Assembly (NCBI RefSeq): GCF_001742285.1
Contig: NZ_MIEK01000005.1
Location: 21,488 to 85,487, forward strand
Reading direction: 5' to 3'
Length of the DNA stretch: 64,000 nucleotides
Origin: Enterococcus rivorum
GTDB lineage: Bacteria > Bacillota > Bacilli > Lactobacillales > Enterococcaceae
This document shows, piece by piece, positions 18,031-25,150 of the stretch; the first letter of the stretch is position 1; every line of letters begins with the position of its first letter. A program made the position numbers and the translations under genes. Below the pieces are notes generated by a model. It saw nothing but the letters and a program-made list of their open reading frames with translations. It was not told where the DNA came from and did no database searches.

Positions 18031-18074
18031 TAAAGCGGTCGTTTCTTTGCCTAAGCAAAGGAATGACCGCTTTT
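18031..18074. terminator. Bidirectional terminator after RNA copy 2
   Basis: AAAGCGGTC...TTTGC pairs with GCAAAG...GACCGCTTT as a long stem, with T-runs on both sides. It separates RNA copy 2 from the leftward gene ending at 18076. Confidence 0.85.
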
Positions 18075-18075
18075 T

Positions 18076-18618
18076 TTAACAATCTTGCATAATTTCAACT
18101 GTGTAATAATCTAATCCTTTTTTGTACAATATATTTATAATCTCCCACGTATTTTCTGACGTAGGCTGTTCTACATATTCTTGGATTTCTGGAACACTTT
18201 TTAAGTATGTGGTATCGAACAAAAGAAGACAGGATATATCATAATTTTTCTCGGCGTCATATTTGATAAACCATTGTTTACTAAAATGTTTGTGTTGTTC
18301 AGAGAGGAATTCATAGCAAAAGTGTTCAGCTATTTCATTGAACTCTTGTAGTTCGTCTTCAAGCGGTTCAAATGTATTAGATGTTATAATTTCTACGTCA
18401 TACTCACCGTCATTACCGTAATGGATTTTTTTTACATAATTCATTTCATAGTACAGCTCGTTTTCTTCCCCGCTACTTCGATAGACAAAAATTTGCAGTT
18501 CATGCGTCTTGTTACTCACGCTTGCAATATCCTCTCCAATAGAATGATGAGTTAGTGACCAGTCGTTTTTTATTCCTCTCTCAATTCCAAAATCTTCAAA
18601 AGTTAGAGGTATTTCCAT
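18076..18618 (-). CDS. Hypothetical acidic protein
   Basis: 180 residues, acidic, soluble, alternating strands and helices, with no recognised motif. AAAGGATGA precedes the ATG. It is the last gene of the leftward operon that begins at 20504 and ends against the terminator of RNA copy 2. Function unknown. Confidence 0.6.
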   Translation of the reverse strand: MEIPLTFEDFGIERGIKNDWSLTHHSIGEDIASVSNKTHELQIFVYRSSGEENELYYEMNYVKKIHYGNDGEYDVEIITSNTFEPLEDELQEFNEIAEHFCYEFLSEQHKHFSKQWFIKYDAEKNYDISCLLLFDTTYLKSVPEIQEYVEQPTSENTWEIINILYKKGLDYYTVEIMQDC

Positions 18619-18675
18619 TTTGATTCATCCTTTCGATTTCTTATAACTATTTTTTAAAGTCAAAGACACATTATT

Positions 18676-18969
18676 TCAACTCCATCCGATACTGTCATAA
18701 TTAAGACCAATCTCCCCTCCAGCTATTAGCCCCCACTCATCGTAAATTTCAACATAGAGAGATTCTACATTCAGAGTTTTTAGAATGTTTTTTCTTCTCC
18801 TTTTTAATAAATTGATTGCTTTGTCAGGGTTATAAGCGTTGTCGTACGGTTCACAGATAATGTGGGCAGTGTTTTTTTTAGTATTTTCTACATAAATTGA
18901 CTTTAAAATGTTATTTTTTGTTGGCTTTCCTTTCATGTAAGTGAAAAGAGTTTTTTCTAAATAAGGCAT
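18676..18969 (-). CDS. Hypothetical protein
   Basis: 97 residues from the ATG at 18969, chosen because AGGAGG lies about ten bases upstream; a longer frame from 19026 lacks a site. The protein is basic at the N-terminus, with KRRRKNILKTLNVESLYVEI in the centre. No family recognised. It belongs to the leftward accessory operon. Confidence 0.55.
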   Translation of the reverse strand: MPYLEKTLFTYMKGKPTKNNILKSIYVENTKKNTAHIICEPYDNAYNPDKAINLLKRRRKNILKTLNVESLYVEIYDEWGLIAGGEIGLNYDSIGWS

Positions 18970-19026
18970 ATTAATGTACCTCCTGTTTATGTGATAATGT
19001 AGATTTTTGACTACCTGTTTGTACAT

Positions 19027-19488
19027 TCAATTAAAATTCGCTCTCTCTCGCCTTTCTAATTGTTCTTTTAATTGGTTGCGCCGTTCTCTATTAATATCGT
19101 CCTCCGCAAACTGTATGAAAAATTGAACGTCTTCCAAACAAGAGAAACCACGAGTAAATTTATCAATCAGTGTGTCTAAATTTTTTTTGTCGGAAACGAC
19201 TTCTTCTATATCTTCTACTTGAATGCGGTAAAGCGTTTGTTCTTCTTTGGCTTTGATGGTGTTGAGTAATTCAATCATGTGGTAATAGTAGTTAGGGATG
19301 TTTTCAGCTAAATTATTAGCATGGGCTATCAGTTCTTTCAATGGGATTGCTGAAATGTTTGATAGTAAGATAGTGTCAAAGGTTTCGTCTGAATCGATGC
19401 AGTAAAGTTCAATTGTGACATGAGTAGTTGTTGCTATAATTCGTAACTCCCAACCATTTTCAAGCAATACTTCTAATTTGTTTTCCAT
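19027..19488 (-). CDS. Hypothetical protein
   Basis: 153 residues from ATG 19488 (GGGAAG upstream), with strands at the N-terminus and a highly charged helical C-terminus (RERRNQLKEQLERRERANF). It overlaps nothing and starts directly after the stop of the next upstream gene at 19490. No family recognised. Confidence 0.6.
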   Translation of the reverse strand: MENKLEVLLENGWELRIIATTTHVTIELYCIDSDETFDTILLSNISAIPLKELIAHANNLAENIPNYYYHMIELLNTIKAKEEQTLYRIQVEDIEEVVSDKKNLDTLIDKFTRGFSCLEDVQFFIQFAEDDINRERRNQLKEQLERRERANFN

Positions 19489-19489
19489 A

Positions 19490-19849
19490 TTATTGCTTCC
19501 CTTCTTCTTGTTTAATACAAAAAAAATTTCGTTCCGCAAATGCGTTTTTAAAAAATTCGATTAACTCGTCCGTATCCATGCTACAAAGCATTTCTGTCGG
19601 TAGTTCAACGTCAAATTGAGTATGATGAACAAGGGTAGAATCAATATGTTCATATGTTCCAAAATACAAATAATATTTCGTGGAATCATTTGTGGTTCTG
19701 GTAAGTAAAAGTAACTCATGTGTTTCGTCATAAATTCTTAGTAGTGTTTGATGACGAGGGGCTAACTGGATAGCCCACTCGTTTTTAACTAGCATAAAAA
19801 ATTCATCAGTAAAACCTAGTTCTACAATTCCTACAAGTATGTTTTCCAT
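19490..19849 (-). CDS. Hypothetical protein
   Basis: 119 residues, soluble, with no recognised motif; C-terminal segment FFKNAFAERNFFCIKQEEGK. AGGAGAG precedes the ATG. It is one of a run of five leftward genes with short gaps (18076-20504), so it is probably co-transcribed with the DUF4314 gene. Function unknown. Confidence 0.6.
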   Translation of the reverse strand: MENILVGIVELGFTDEFFMLVKNEWAIQLAPRHQTLLRIYDETHELLLLTRTTNDSTKYYLYFGTYEHIDSTLVHHTQFDVELPTEMLCSMDTDELIEFFKNAFAERNFFCIKQEEGKQ

Positions 19850-19860
19850 TTTTTTCTCTC

Positions 19861-20268
19861 CTATCTATTTAGTCCGTTTTTTTCGGTATTTTGAAAAAAA
19901 GCTAATGTTTCAATGTCCATGAGTTTAGCTCCTTTTTTACTGGAGTGATTTTCCCATGTGGCTTCTAATGCTTGATGTTGTGAGGGTTTAATACTGGTAA
20001 GCTTCACTTTCATATCCAAACAAAGCAATGCTTGAAAGAACCATTTTGGATTTTGTTCGTACAAATCTTTAAGCATGGAAAAGTAAGTATTTACTAAGTT
20101 CAATTGAACGTTCGCTTCCATCAATTCCTCGATGGTAGCAGAAAGGTGTTCCTCGTAGTGTTTTTTTGGTACTTTTGTTTCTTTGTATAAGTAAGTTAGG
20201 TCTTCCATTGCTTGTGCCATTTTAGGCTTTGTGAATTTAGAAAATTCGTCAAAATAAGTATTTGCCAT
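19861..20268 (-). CDS. Hypothetical helical protein
   Basis: 135 residues, predominantly helical and charged, with no recognised domain. AAAGGAG precedes the ATG at normal spacing. Part of the leftward operon facing RNA copy 3. Function unknown. Confidence 0.6.
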   Translation of the reverse strand: MANTYFDEFSKFTKPKMAQAMEDLTYLYKETKVPKKHYEEHLSATIEELMEANVQLNLVNTYFSMLKDLYEQNPKWFFQALLCLDMKVKLTSIKPSQHQALEATWENHSSKKGAKLMDIETLAFFQNTEKNGLNR

Positions 20269-20288
20269 GTTTGAAACTCCTTTGATTT

Positions 20289-20504
20289 TTATTTGATTGT
20301 TTTGAAGTGGTCTTCTACCACATTTAGAGGTAATGTTCTTCCGTTATCCCACCGAACATGAATCTGTCCTATATCGTCCACAAGTCTTATTGTTCCAAGG
20401 GTAAGTGGGGGAACTGGATAAGGGTCGCTCATTTCTATAAGCTGTACTCTAGTTCCAGTAGGGTATTGCTCTTTCAGTTTTGCAACGAGTGTGAAATCAA
20501 TCAT
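20289..20504 (-). CDS. DUF4314 protein
   Basis: 71 residues matching the DUF4314 pattern well: YPTGTRVQLIEM, then DPYPVPPLTLGTI, and VDDIGQIHVRWDNGRTLPL. This small SH3-like domain is common on Firmicutes plasmids and phages and its role is unknown. TAGGAGGAA precedes the ATG. It is the first gene of the leftward operon and starts beside the palindrome bordering RNA copy 3. Confidence 0.8.
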   Translation of the reverse strand: MIDFTLVAKLKEQYPTGTRVQLIEMSDPYPVPPLTLGTIRLVDDIGQIHVRWDNGRTLPLNVVEDHFKTIK

Positions 20505-20526
20505 AAAATTCCTCCTAAGTAGTGCC

Positions 20527-20543
20527 TGAAGTACCTTACTTCA
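20527..20543. promoter_or_regulatory. Palindrome between RNA copy 3 and leftward operon
   Basis: TGAAGTACCTTACTTCA differs from the perfect palindrome at copy 2 only at one central position. It lies between the DUF4314 operon and the rightward RNA. Confidence 0.55.
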
Positions 20544-20575
20544 AACATGTTTTTATTTTTTTGGTTGATTGACCA

Positions 20576-20985
20576 GTAAATACCATCGATTGAGCGATTT
20601 GCAAGGGCGTACAGCTGCACCAATTTTAATTGGATGCAGGTGTAGGTGTATCTTCCCTTGCGAATGTAAGCGAAAGCTATGGTATAGGCAACGCAGTTGC
20701 CGAGAGGGTCGAGCAAAAAAATAAAACTGTTTGGGGTTTGACCTAAAAGGGGCCCTGGTCGGCGTAGCCGAGTGGGGTGGCAGTCGACGCACGTCGGCAG
20801 CCATTACAAAAAGAGCGGTCGTCTGAGGTAGTCAGACGATGCGAAGAATCAATATAGCGAAGCGTCAAAGGAAGAGAAAGAAGGGCGAAGCGATTCCGAT
20901 TGAACGACTGTATATTGATTCTTCGCAAGCGACAGCATGAGCCTTTGGCGAATGCTAACCACGAAGTGGTGGTCTTTTTTTCTTT
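20576..20985 (+). ncRNA. ROOL-like structured RNA, copy 3, shorter at the 3' end
   Basis: Homologous to copies 1 and 2 from the TACCAT arm (20581) through CCACGAAGTGG (about 20960), but the last 100 nt of the others, including the AGCGTGCT hairpin and CCCGATT terminator, are absent. The ACCACGAAGTGGTGGT hairpin followed by a T-run ends it instead. GTTAGCA is changed to CTTCGCA, breaking the stem seen in the other copies but allowing TTCGC to pair with GCGAA nearby. It may be a functional short form or a decaying copy. Confidence 0.5.
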
Positions 20986-21010
20986 TCGAGACTAAAAGTA
21001 ATTAGCAATA

Positions 21011-21054
21011 AACGACGGTTAACCGTTGACAACGACGGACAACCGTCGTATAAT
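21011..21054 (+). promoter_or_regulatory. Promoter with overlapping palindromic operators
   Basis: TTGACA (21026-21031) and TATAAT (21049-21054) are separated by 17 bases, a near-consensus promoter. The perfect palindrome CGGTTAACCG touches the -35 box and ACGACGG-ACAA-CCGTCGT fills the spacer, so repressor binding would block it. It drives the gene at 21077. Confidence 0.85.
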
Positions 21055-21076
21055 AGTGTTAGGAGGTGAAAAAAGG

Positions 21077-21259
21077 ATGGATCAAGTGAAGTTAGAAGAA
21101 ATGTGGAGCGACTTGGGGGATATTCCAATTGATGACAACGAATGTATTGAAGAAACGTTTGACGATTTTCCAGTAGGAACGCATCGAGAGGAAATTTGGC
21201 ATTGGTTTGATGAACATTACAACGGTGGAGTGGTTAAATTATTCCATGTATCTCTATGA
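21077..21259 (+). CDS. Small acidic conserved-looking plasmid protein
   Basis: 60 residues from ATG 21077, with AGGAGG ten bases upstream. The C-terminal part FDDFPVGTHREEIWHWFDEH is distinctive and I have the impression of having seen it in small proteins of enterococcal plasmids, but no function is known to me. It is the first gene behind a strong, palindrome-covered promoter. Confidence 0.65.
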   Translation: MDQVKLEEMWSDLGDIPIDDNECIEETFDDFPVGTHREEIWHWFDEHYNGGVVKLFHVSL

Positions 21260-21276
21260 AGAAATGAGGGCTAAAA

Positions 21277-21519
21277 TTGTTGAAAGAAGTGTTTTTAGAA
21301 GAGTTAGCAAAGATTGTAGCGTGTGTTGAAAATATACCAGACGGGAGCGATGTGGTAATTAAAAATCAATTCTATGATGTTGTTGTCGATTGGGATTTTT
21401 TTGATAGTAAGGATGGTTATTTTCTGAATTTAGCTGAAAGATTGGCTGAGGATGAAGAGGAGGTGGGAAATTTGGATGAAAAAAAAGCTTGTTCTGCTGG
21501 AACAGAACAAGACAGATAA
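21277..21519 (+). CDS. Small acidic hypothetical protein
   Basis: 80 residues, strongly acidic, starting at TTG 21277 with GAGGG upstream. The 3' end of the gene contains the inverted repeat CTTGTTCT/AGAACAAG (near 21488-21509), so the final residues may be dictated by a hairpin. It follows the previous gene by 17 bases. Function unknown. Confidence 0.5.
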   Translation: MLKEVFLEELAKIVACVENIPDGSDVVIKNQFYDVVVDWDFFDSKDGYFLNLAERLAEDEEEVGNLDEKKACSAGTEQDR

Positions 21520-21539
21520 CAAAAAACCTCTAGAGTATG

Positions 21540-21580
21540 TTTGCTATCACGATTAATATATCATAATTTGTGGTAGCAAA
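21540..21580. promoter_or_regulatory. Inverted repeat operator, TTTGCTA type (site 1 of 3)
   Basis: TTTGCTATCAC (21540-21550) and GTGGTAGCAAA (21570-21580) are inverted copies with one mismatch around an AT-rich centre containing TATATCA. Similar arms and the same centre occur upstream of the genes at 29869 and 33848. Confidence 0.7.
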
Positions 21581-21606
21581 CAAACTACCACCGAAGGGTG
21601 AGAACT

Positions 21607-21945
21607 ATGAGAGCAGATTCAACATTAATTGAATGGTTATTGCATGAGCACAAAGAGAATGCAGCAAGTATAGCAAGAAATTCAGGTGTACCAGCGACAA
21701 CGATTAAGGATCTGAAAAATGGGATCAGTAATATCAATAATTTTAGATTTGGCAACGCTGCTAAGTTAACCAGGTATGCTGAAACAAAGAAATTGGGAGA
21801 TCCTAAAGTGAGTCAAGAAAAAATTGACTACTTGTTGGAAGAGTTTAAATTCAAAGGAAAAGAAATATCAGAAACGGAATTGTATAGATTAGCGTTAGAT
21901 TACTATTTTGAATTAGTAAAAGGAAAATTTATTGAAATTAAATAA
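21607..21945 (+). CDS. Small helix-turn-helix-like protein, family A
   Basis: 112 residues from ATG 21607 (GAAGGG eight bases upstream). The segment ASIARNSGVPATTIKDLKNG reads as a helix-turn-helix recognition unit. It is clearly homologous to the protein at 29869: both begin with an ADSTLIEWLL / ADGSLVKWLL element and share an NAAKLTRYAE / NAAAMTKYAE segment and a YYELxKGxF C-terminus. Both genes sit directly behind TTTGCTAC-type inverted repeats, so they are probably autoregulators. Confidence 0.65.
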   Translation: MRADSTLIEWLLHEHKENAASIARNSGVPATTIKDLKNGISNINNFRFGNAAKLTRYAETKKLGDPKVSQEKIDYLLEEFKFKGKEISETELYRLALDYYFELVKGKFIEIK

Positions 21946-21966
21946 TGACTATAAGGAGACGAAAGC

Positions 21967-22197
21967 ATGACACAGAACAAATTAACGGACTTAAATAATC
22001 ATTTGTTTGAACAAATTGAACGATTGAACGACGATGCTTTGAACATGGAAGAGCTAGAAAAGGAAATCAAGCGTGCGCAAGCAATGAAGGGTATTGCTGA
22101 GAAAATAATAGATAATGCGAATACAGTTATACGAGGTAGTCAACTGTACGATTTAGACTTTCCAAAAGCAACTAAGCCAAAAATGCTAGAGGGCTAA
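21967..22197 (+). CDS. Small helical hypothetical protein
   Basis: 76 residues, helical and charged (KEIKRAQAMKGIAEKIIDNA), ending in a Lys-rich tail. AAGGAG lies upstream of the ATG. Such short coiled proteins commonly accompany phage- and plasmid-borne HNH genes, as here. No function known. Confidence 0.55.
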   Translation: MTQNKLTDLNNHLFEQIERLNDDALNMEELEKEIKRAQAMKGIAEKIIDNANTVIRGSQLYDLDFPKATKPKMLEG

Positions 22198-22201
22198 GAC
22201 T

Positions 22202-22990
22202 ATGATGAAATATACCGAGGCTCAAAAAAAGTTCATTAGAGAAATTGCTCCAGGCAGATATAATGATGAAATAGCAGCTGCATTTAACAAAAAATTTGGG
22301 CTGTCGATTACACCTGCTCAAATTAAAAATTATAAGAATAACCATAAGATTAAGAGTGGAACTTGTCGTAGAAGAAAAAACACAGGAGGAATTTTCACCC
22401 TCGAACAACAAGATTTTATTAGAGACAACGTTAAGAATAGATCCAACCAGGAATTGACGGATTTATTAAATTAAAATTTTCATACTAATTTTCAAGTCAA
22501 GCAGATTAAGGGGTGGAAACAAAATCATCGTGTTTCTAGTGGGTTGACAGGTTACTTTGAAAAAGGACATGTGCCAATTAACAAAGGAACTAAAGGAATG
22601 TATAACGTAGGTGGTAATAGCACCTCTTTCAAAAAAGGGGAAAAGCCAGTAACCTATAAACCTGTTGGTTCTGAAATGATTGATAAAGACGGGTATACAT
22701 TAATTAAAGTAAAAGACGATGGACCGTATCAGGAACGTTGGGTGAATAAACAGCGTGTTATTTGGGAAAAAGAAAATGGACCTATCCCCAAAGGGCATGT
22801 GATCCTGTTTGCAGATGGAAATAAGGGAAATTTAGATATAGAAAACCTTATTCTTATTAGTCAGAGTCAACTCGTAAGACTGAATAAAAATGGTTGGATT
22901 GGCAAAAGTAAAGAAGTTACAGAAGTCGGCATAAAATTAGCAGATATAACTAGCATTATCGCTGCTAAGAAGAAATCTTTTAGTGAGTAA
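22202..22990 (+). pseudogene. HNH endonuclease split by one in-frame stop codon
   Basis: The same frame runs from 22202 to 22990 except for a single TAA at 22472-22474. Before it lie two similar DNA-binding helix repeats (FIREIAPGRYNDEIAAAF and FIRDNVKNRSNQELTDLL); after it the frame continues as FHTNFQVKQIKGWKQNHR, then FEKGHVPINKGTKGM and the HNH core (QRVIWEKENGPIPKGHVI, FADGNKGNLDIENLIL). Without the stop the protein would be 262 residues, usual for phage-type HNH homing nucleases. Either it is inactivated or the two halves are made separately. Confidence 0.8.
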
Positions 22991-22999
22991 GTTTGGAGT

Positions 23000-23060
23000 T
23001 TGCCGAACAATCGCAATTCCTGATGGTGAAAATAGTTCGGCAATAGATCCAAATTCATAT
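23000..23060. repeat. Short diverged repeat with CCGAAC/GTTCGG arms, copy 1
   Basis: TGCCGAAC and GTTCGGCA flank TTCCTGATGGTGAAAAT; a diverged copy (CCGAAC...TTCCTGA.GCTGAAAAT.GTTCGG, then TAGATCCAAA) lies at 23778-23838. The two copies bracket the Cys-rich gene and the type I toxin locus. Confidence 0.45.
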
Positions 23061-23083
23061 CCAAAAATTAAGGAAGTGAATTT

Positions 23084-23293
23084 ATGGATGCAATTGAGAA
23101 ATATGAACAACGATTGAAGGTCTATCAAGATCAATGGAATATTTTTGATGAAGATACTAGATCATGTCGTATATGTGGCTGTACATGGAATAACGCTTGC
23201 CCAGGTGGTTGTTACTGGATTACTAATGATTTGTGTAGCCAGTGTATCGAATATGCTGGATCAGACATTGATAAGGTAGAAAATGAATCATAA
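23084..23293 (+). CDS. Cysteine-rich small protein
   Basis: 69 residues with the segment CRICGCTWNNACPGGCYW followed by CSQC, a spacing that fits a zinc-binding module often seen in small phage and plasmid proteins. AAGGAAG stands upstream of the ATG. A terminator hairpin follows at 23318. Function unknown. Confidence 0.6.
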   Translation: MDAIEKYEQRLKVYQDQWNIFDEDTRSCRICGCTWNNACPGGCYWITNDLCSQCIEYAGSDIDKVENES

Positions 23294-23317
23294 TCAAAAA
23301 AGAACAAATAAGTATAC

Positions 23318-23360
23318 CCTATTAGACGATTGAAAAACCGCTCTAATAGGGTATTTTTAT
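23318..23360 (+). terminator. Rho-independent terminator
   Basis: TACCCTATTAGA and TCTAATAGGGTA are inverted copies followed by TTTTTA; it ends the 21.0-23.3 kb gene group. Confidence 0.85.
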
Positions 23361-23399
23361 GTGTTCAAAAGAGTTGTCTAAAAGTCGATTTTTTTATGA

Positions 23400-23405
23400 T
23401 ATAAT
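23400..23405 (+). promoter_or_regulatory. Extended -10 promoter of holin-like toxin mRNA
   Basis: TGATATAAT (23397-23405) is an extended -10 element about 90 bases before the toxin start. The leader that follows contains GGTGGCGACTTC, closely resembling GGCGACTCATC in the second toxin locus. Confidence 0.6.
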
Positions 23406-23497
23406 GAGTGAGTAGAAAAGTTATGACGGTGGCGACTTCCGAAAGGGTGTGGTGCTTATGAATGTAAGTGCTGAAATCTATGAAAGGAGTAAGCCTT

Positions 23498-23602
23498 TTG
23501 TCTGCATTAGAGACAATTCAGCTCATTCTAAGCTTTAGCATGTTTGCTATTGCTCTGATTAAGCTAGTTGTTGACTTGCTAAAAAACGACAAAAAAAAAT
23601 AA
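23498..23602 (+). CDS. Holin-like type I toxin (TxpA/BsrG-like peptide)
   Basis: 34 residues from TTG 23498 with AAAGGAGT eight bases upstream. The peptide opens SALETIQLILSFSMF, continues as one hydrophobic helix and ends KNDKKK, the pattern of the putative holin-like toxins of Gram-positive plasmids and chromosomes, which insert in the membrane when their antisense RNA is lost. The stop codon runs into the convergent terminator shared with the antisense RNA. It is too short for routine gene finding. Confidence 0.8.
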   Translation: MSALETIQLILSFSMFAIALIKLVVDLLKNDKKK

Positions 23603-23721
23603 CCGTTCATATCTTTGGCGAGATAACGGTTATTTTTAACCTATAAAAACTTGCTGCCGTCTTAAACGGTTCTACAAAAGAGGATATGTTAACGCATATC
23701 CTCTTTTTCTATTTCATTATA
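23598..23721 (-). ncRNA. Antisense RNA antitoxin of the type I locus (RatA-like)
   Basis: On the minus strand TGCTATAAT (23716-23724 reversed) is an extended -10 promoter aimed at the 3' end of the toxin mRNA. The predicted transcript forms the hairpin AAGAGGATATG/CATATCCTCTT (23676-23707) and ends at AATAACCGTT/AACGGTTATT (23598-23634), which has T-runs in both directions. Overlap at the 3' ends is the arrangement of txpA/ratA. Confidence 0.65.
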
Positions 23722-23993
23722 GCACTTTTTAGTGGGATTATCTAGTTTTCAATACATAAGGTCTATAATTGCTGAATCCGAACGTTAGAAATTCCTGAAG
23801 CTGAAAATTGTTCGGTATTAGATCCAAAAATAATATACATGGTCGCACGTTCGTTCGTGATTACTAAAATGTATTTTGTTTTCAGATAGCCACTTTTCTC
23901 GAAAAAAACCATTCAAAACTATTGCAAACTATTGCACAACTTGAAATGATATGCTATAATTAATTTATAGATAAGAGAAAGAGGGATGTACAG
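23722..23993. promoter_or_regulatory. Intergenic region with promoter for the 23994 gene group
   Basis: It holds the second copy of the CCGAAC/GTTCGG repeat (23778-23838) and a promoter TTGCAC-17-TATAAT with TGC before the -10 box, ending at 23960, just upstream of the gene at 23994. Nothing else was recognised. Confidence 0.65.
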
Positions 23994-24224
23994 ATGAAAC
24001 AGTTAACGGATTTAGAAATTATCGACTTGATGGAAGAAGTAGAGAATCAATTGATGGAAAAGTATAATGCTACGATTGTTCTAACAGGTTATGGCAAGTA
24101 TTTAGAAACATTCAACAACTATGATGCTGAAATACAACAATTGATTGTTAACAAGGATGTAAAAAAAGTTTTTAATAAAATAGAAACGAACTCACTTGAT
24201 TATTTTGATATCGTTTTTAATTAA
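23994..24224 (+). CDS. Hypothetical small acidic protein
   Basis: 76 residues, acidic, soluble, without recognised motifs. GAGGGATG precedes the ATG. It is the first gene of a three-gene group behind a good promoter and is followed by an XRE-like regulator after 14 bases. Function unknown. Confidence 0.6.
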   Translation: MKQLTDLEIIDLMEEVENQLMEKYNATIVLTGYGKYLETFNNYDAEIQQLIVNKDVKKVFNKIETNSLDYFDIVFN

Positions 24225-24238
24225 GGAGGGATCATGTC

Positions 24239-24814
24239 ATGACTGTAAAAATTGACAGAGTAAAAGAGTTGAGAAAATTACTACAAGAAAACAAACTCAA
24301 AGTCAGCTATGTTTCAGAAAAGAGTGGTGTGAACCACACCACTCTTGGCAATCTAAAGAATGACAAAGTTTCTCCAGAAAAAATGTCTGAAGGGATGCTG
24401 ACGAGATTATCAAATTTCGTAATTTCTCCAGACAATCCTTACAATAATAATCAGAATACAAGAGATGATTATTTTGGTCAGTTATTAGCTGTTTTAGAAT
24501 TATTGCTTGCTAATACTCGATCAGGATACGGGATCACTCAAAGCGAATTGAAAGCATATAGTAAAAGACCAACTTCTACATTTCAAAAGATGCACGAAAC
24601 ATTAGTTTCAGCAAACTTACACACATACCTCGAATTACAAGATGAAGTAACGTCTATAGTGAGTAAATTTGATACTGAGGATTTTACAGATAAACCATTA
24701 GAGCCTAGTTACTTACTAGCATACTACAAGAAAAGAGCAGAATTAAAAGCAGATAAACAGTATTTTAAGTATATTAAACATTACGACAAAACAAACAAGA
24801 AAGAAGGAGAATAA
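24239..24814 (+). CDS. Helix-turn-helix regulator, XRE-like N-terminus
   Basis: 191 residues. The first 60 residues (VKELRKLLQENKLKVSYVSE, then KSGVNHTTLGNLKNDKVSPE) form an XRE-type helix-turn-helix. A middle helical domain and a Lys-rich C-terminus follow. GGAGGG precedes the ATG. It could repress its own three-gene operon or modulate the neighbouring accessory genes; no operator was assigned. Confidence 0.7.
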   Translation: MTVKIDRVKELRKLLQENKLKVSYVSEKSGVNHTTLGNLKNDKVSPEKMSEGMLTRLSNFVISPDNPYNNNQNTRDDYFGQLLAVLELLLANTRSGYGITQSELKAYSKRPTSTFQKMHETLVSANLHTYLELQDEVTSIVSKFDTEDFTDKPLEPSYLLAYYKKRAELKADKQYFKYIKHYDKTNKKEGE

Positions 24815-24815
24815 A

Positions 24816-25004
24816 ATGAAAAAATTGAACAGTTTAGAAGCTTTGGAATATGATGGTTTAATAGTTGCAAGTTCTGCAGACGAAAAAGAAGTTAACAAAT
24901 CATTGGATACTGAAATCGAATTGACTTATGATCCAGAAAGTTTGAAAGTTTTCAGTGAATCAGGAACGTATATTGCAGATTTAAAAAAAATAGAAAGGGT
25001 TTAA
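24816..25004 (+). CDS. Hypothetical small protein
   Basis: 62 residues, acidic, starting one base after the regulator's stop behind GAAGGAG. No recognised family. Probably co-translated with the regulator. The hairpin GCTGTCTAA/TTAGACAGC follows at about 25041-25064 and may end the transcript, although the T-run is missing. Confidence 0.5.
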   Translation: MKKLNSLEALEYDGLIVASSADEKEVNKSLDTEIELTYDPESLKVFSESGTYIADLKKIERV

Positions 25005-25150
25005 AGAAAATCCATTATTTTAATTATATTCACTAAAAAGCTGTCTAACAGACATTAGACAGCAACCATTGAACTAAACCGACTAAAGTAAAATCCAACT
25101 GATAGGTTCATTATATCATTTCCCTGACAGTTGGGAAAGGAATGATTATT

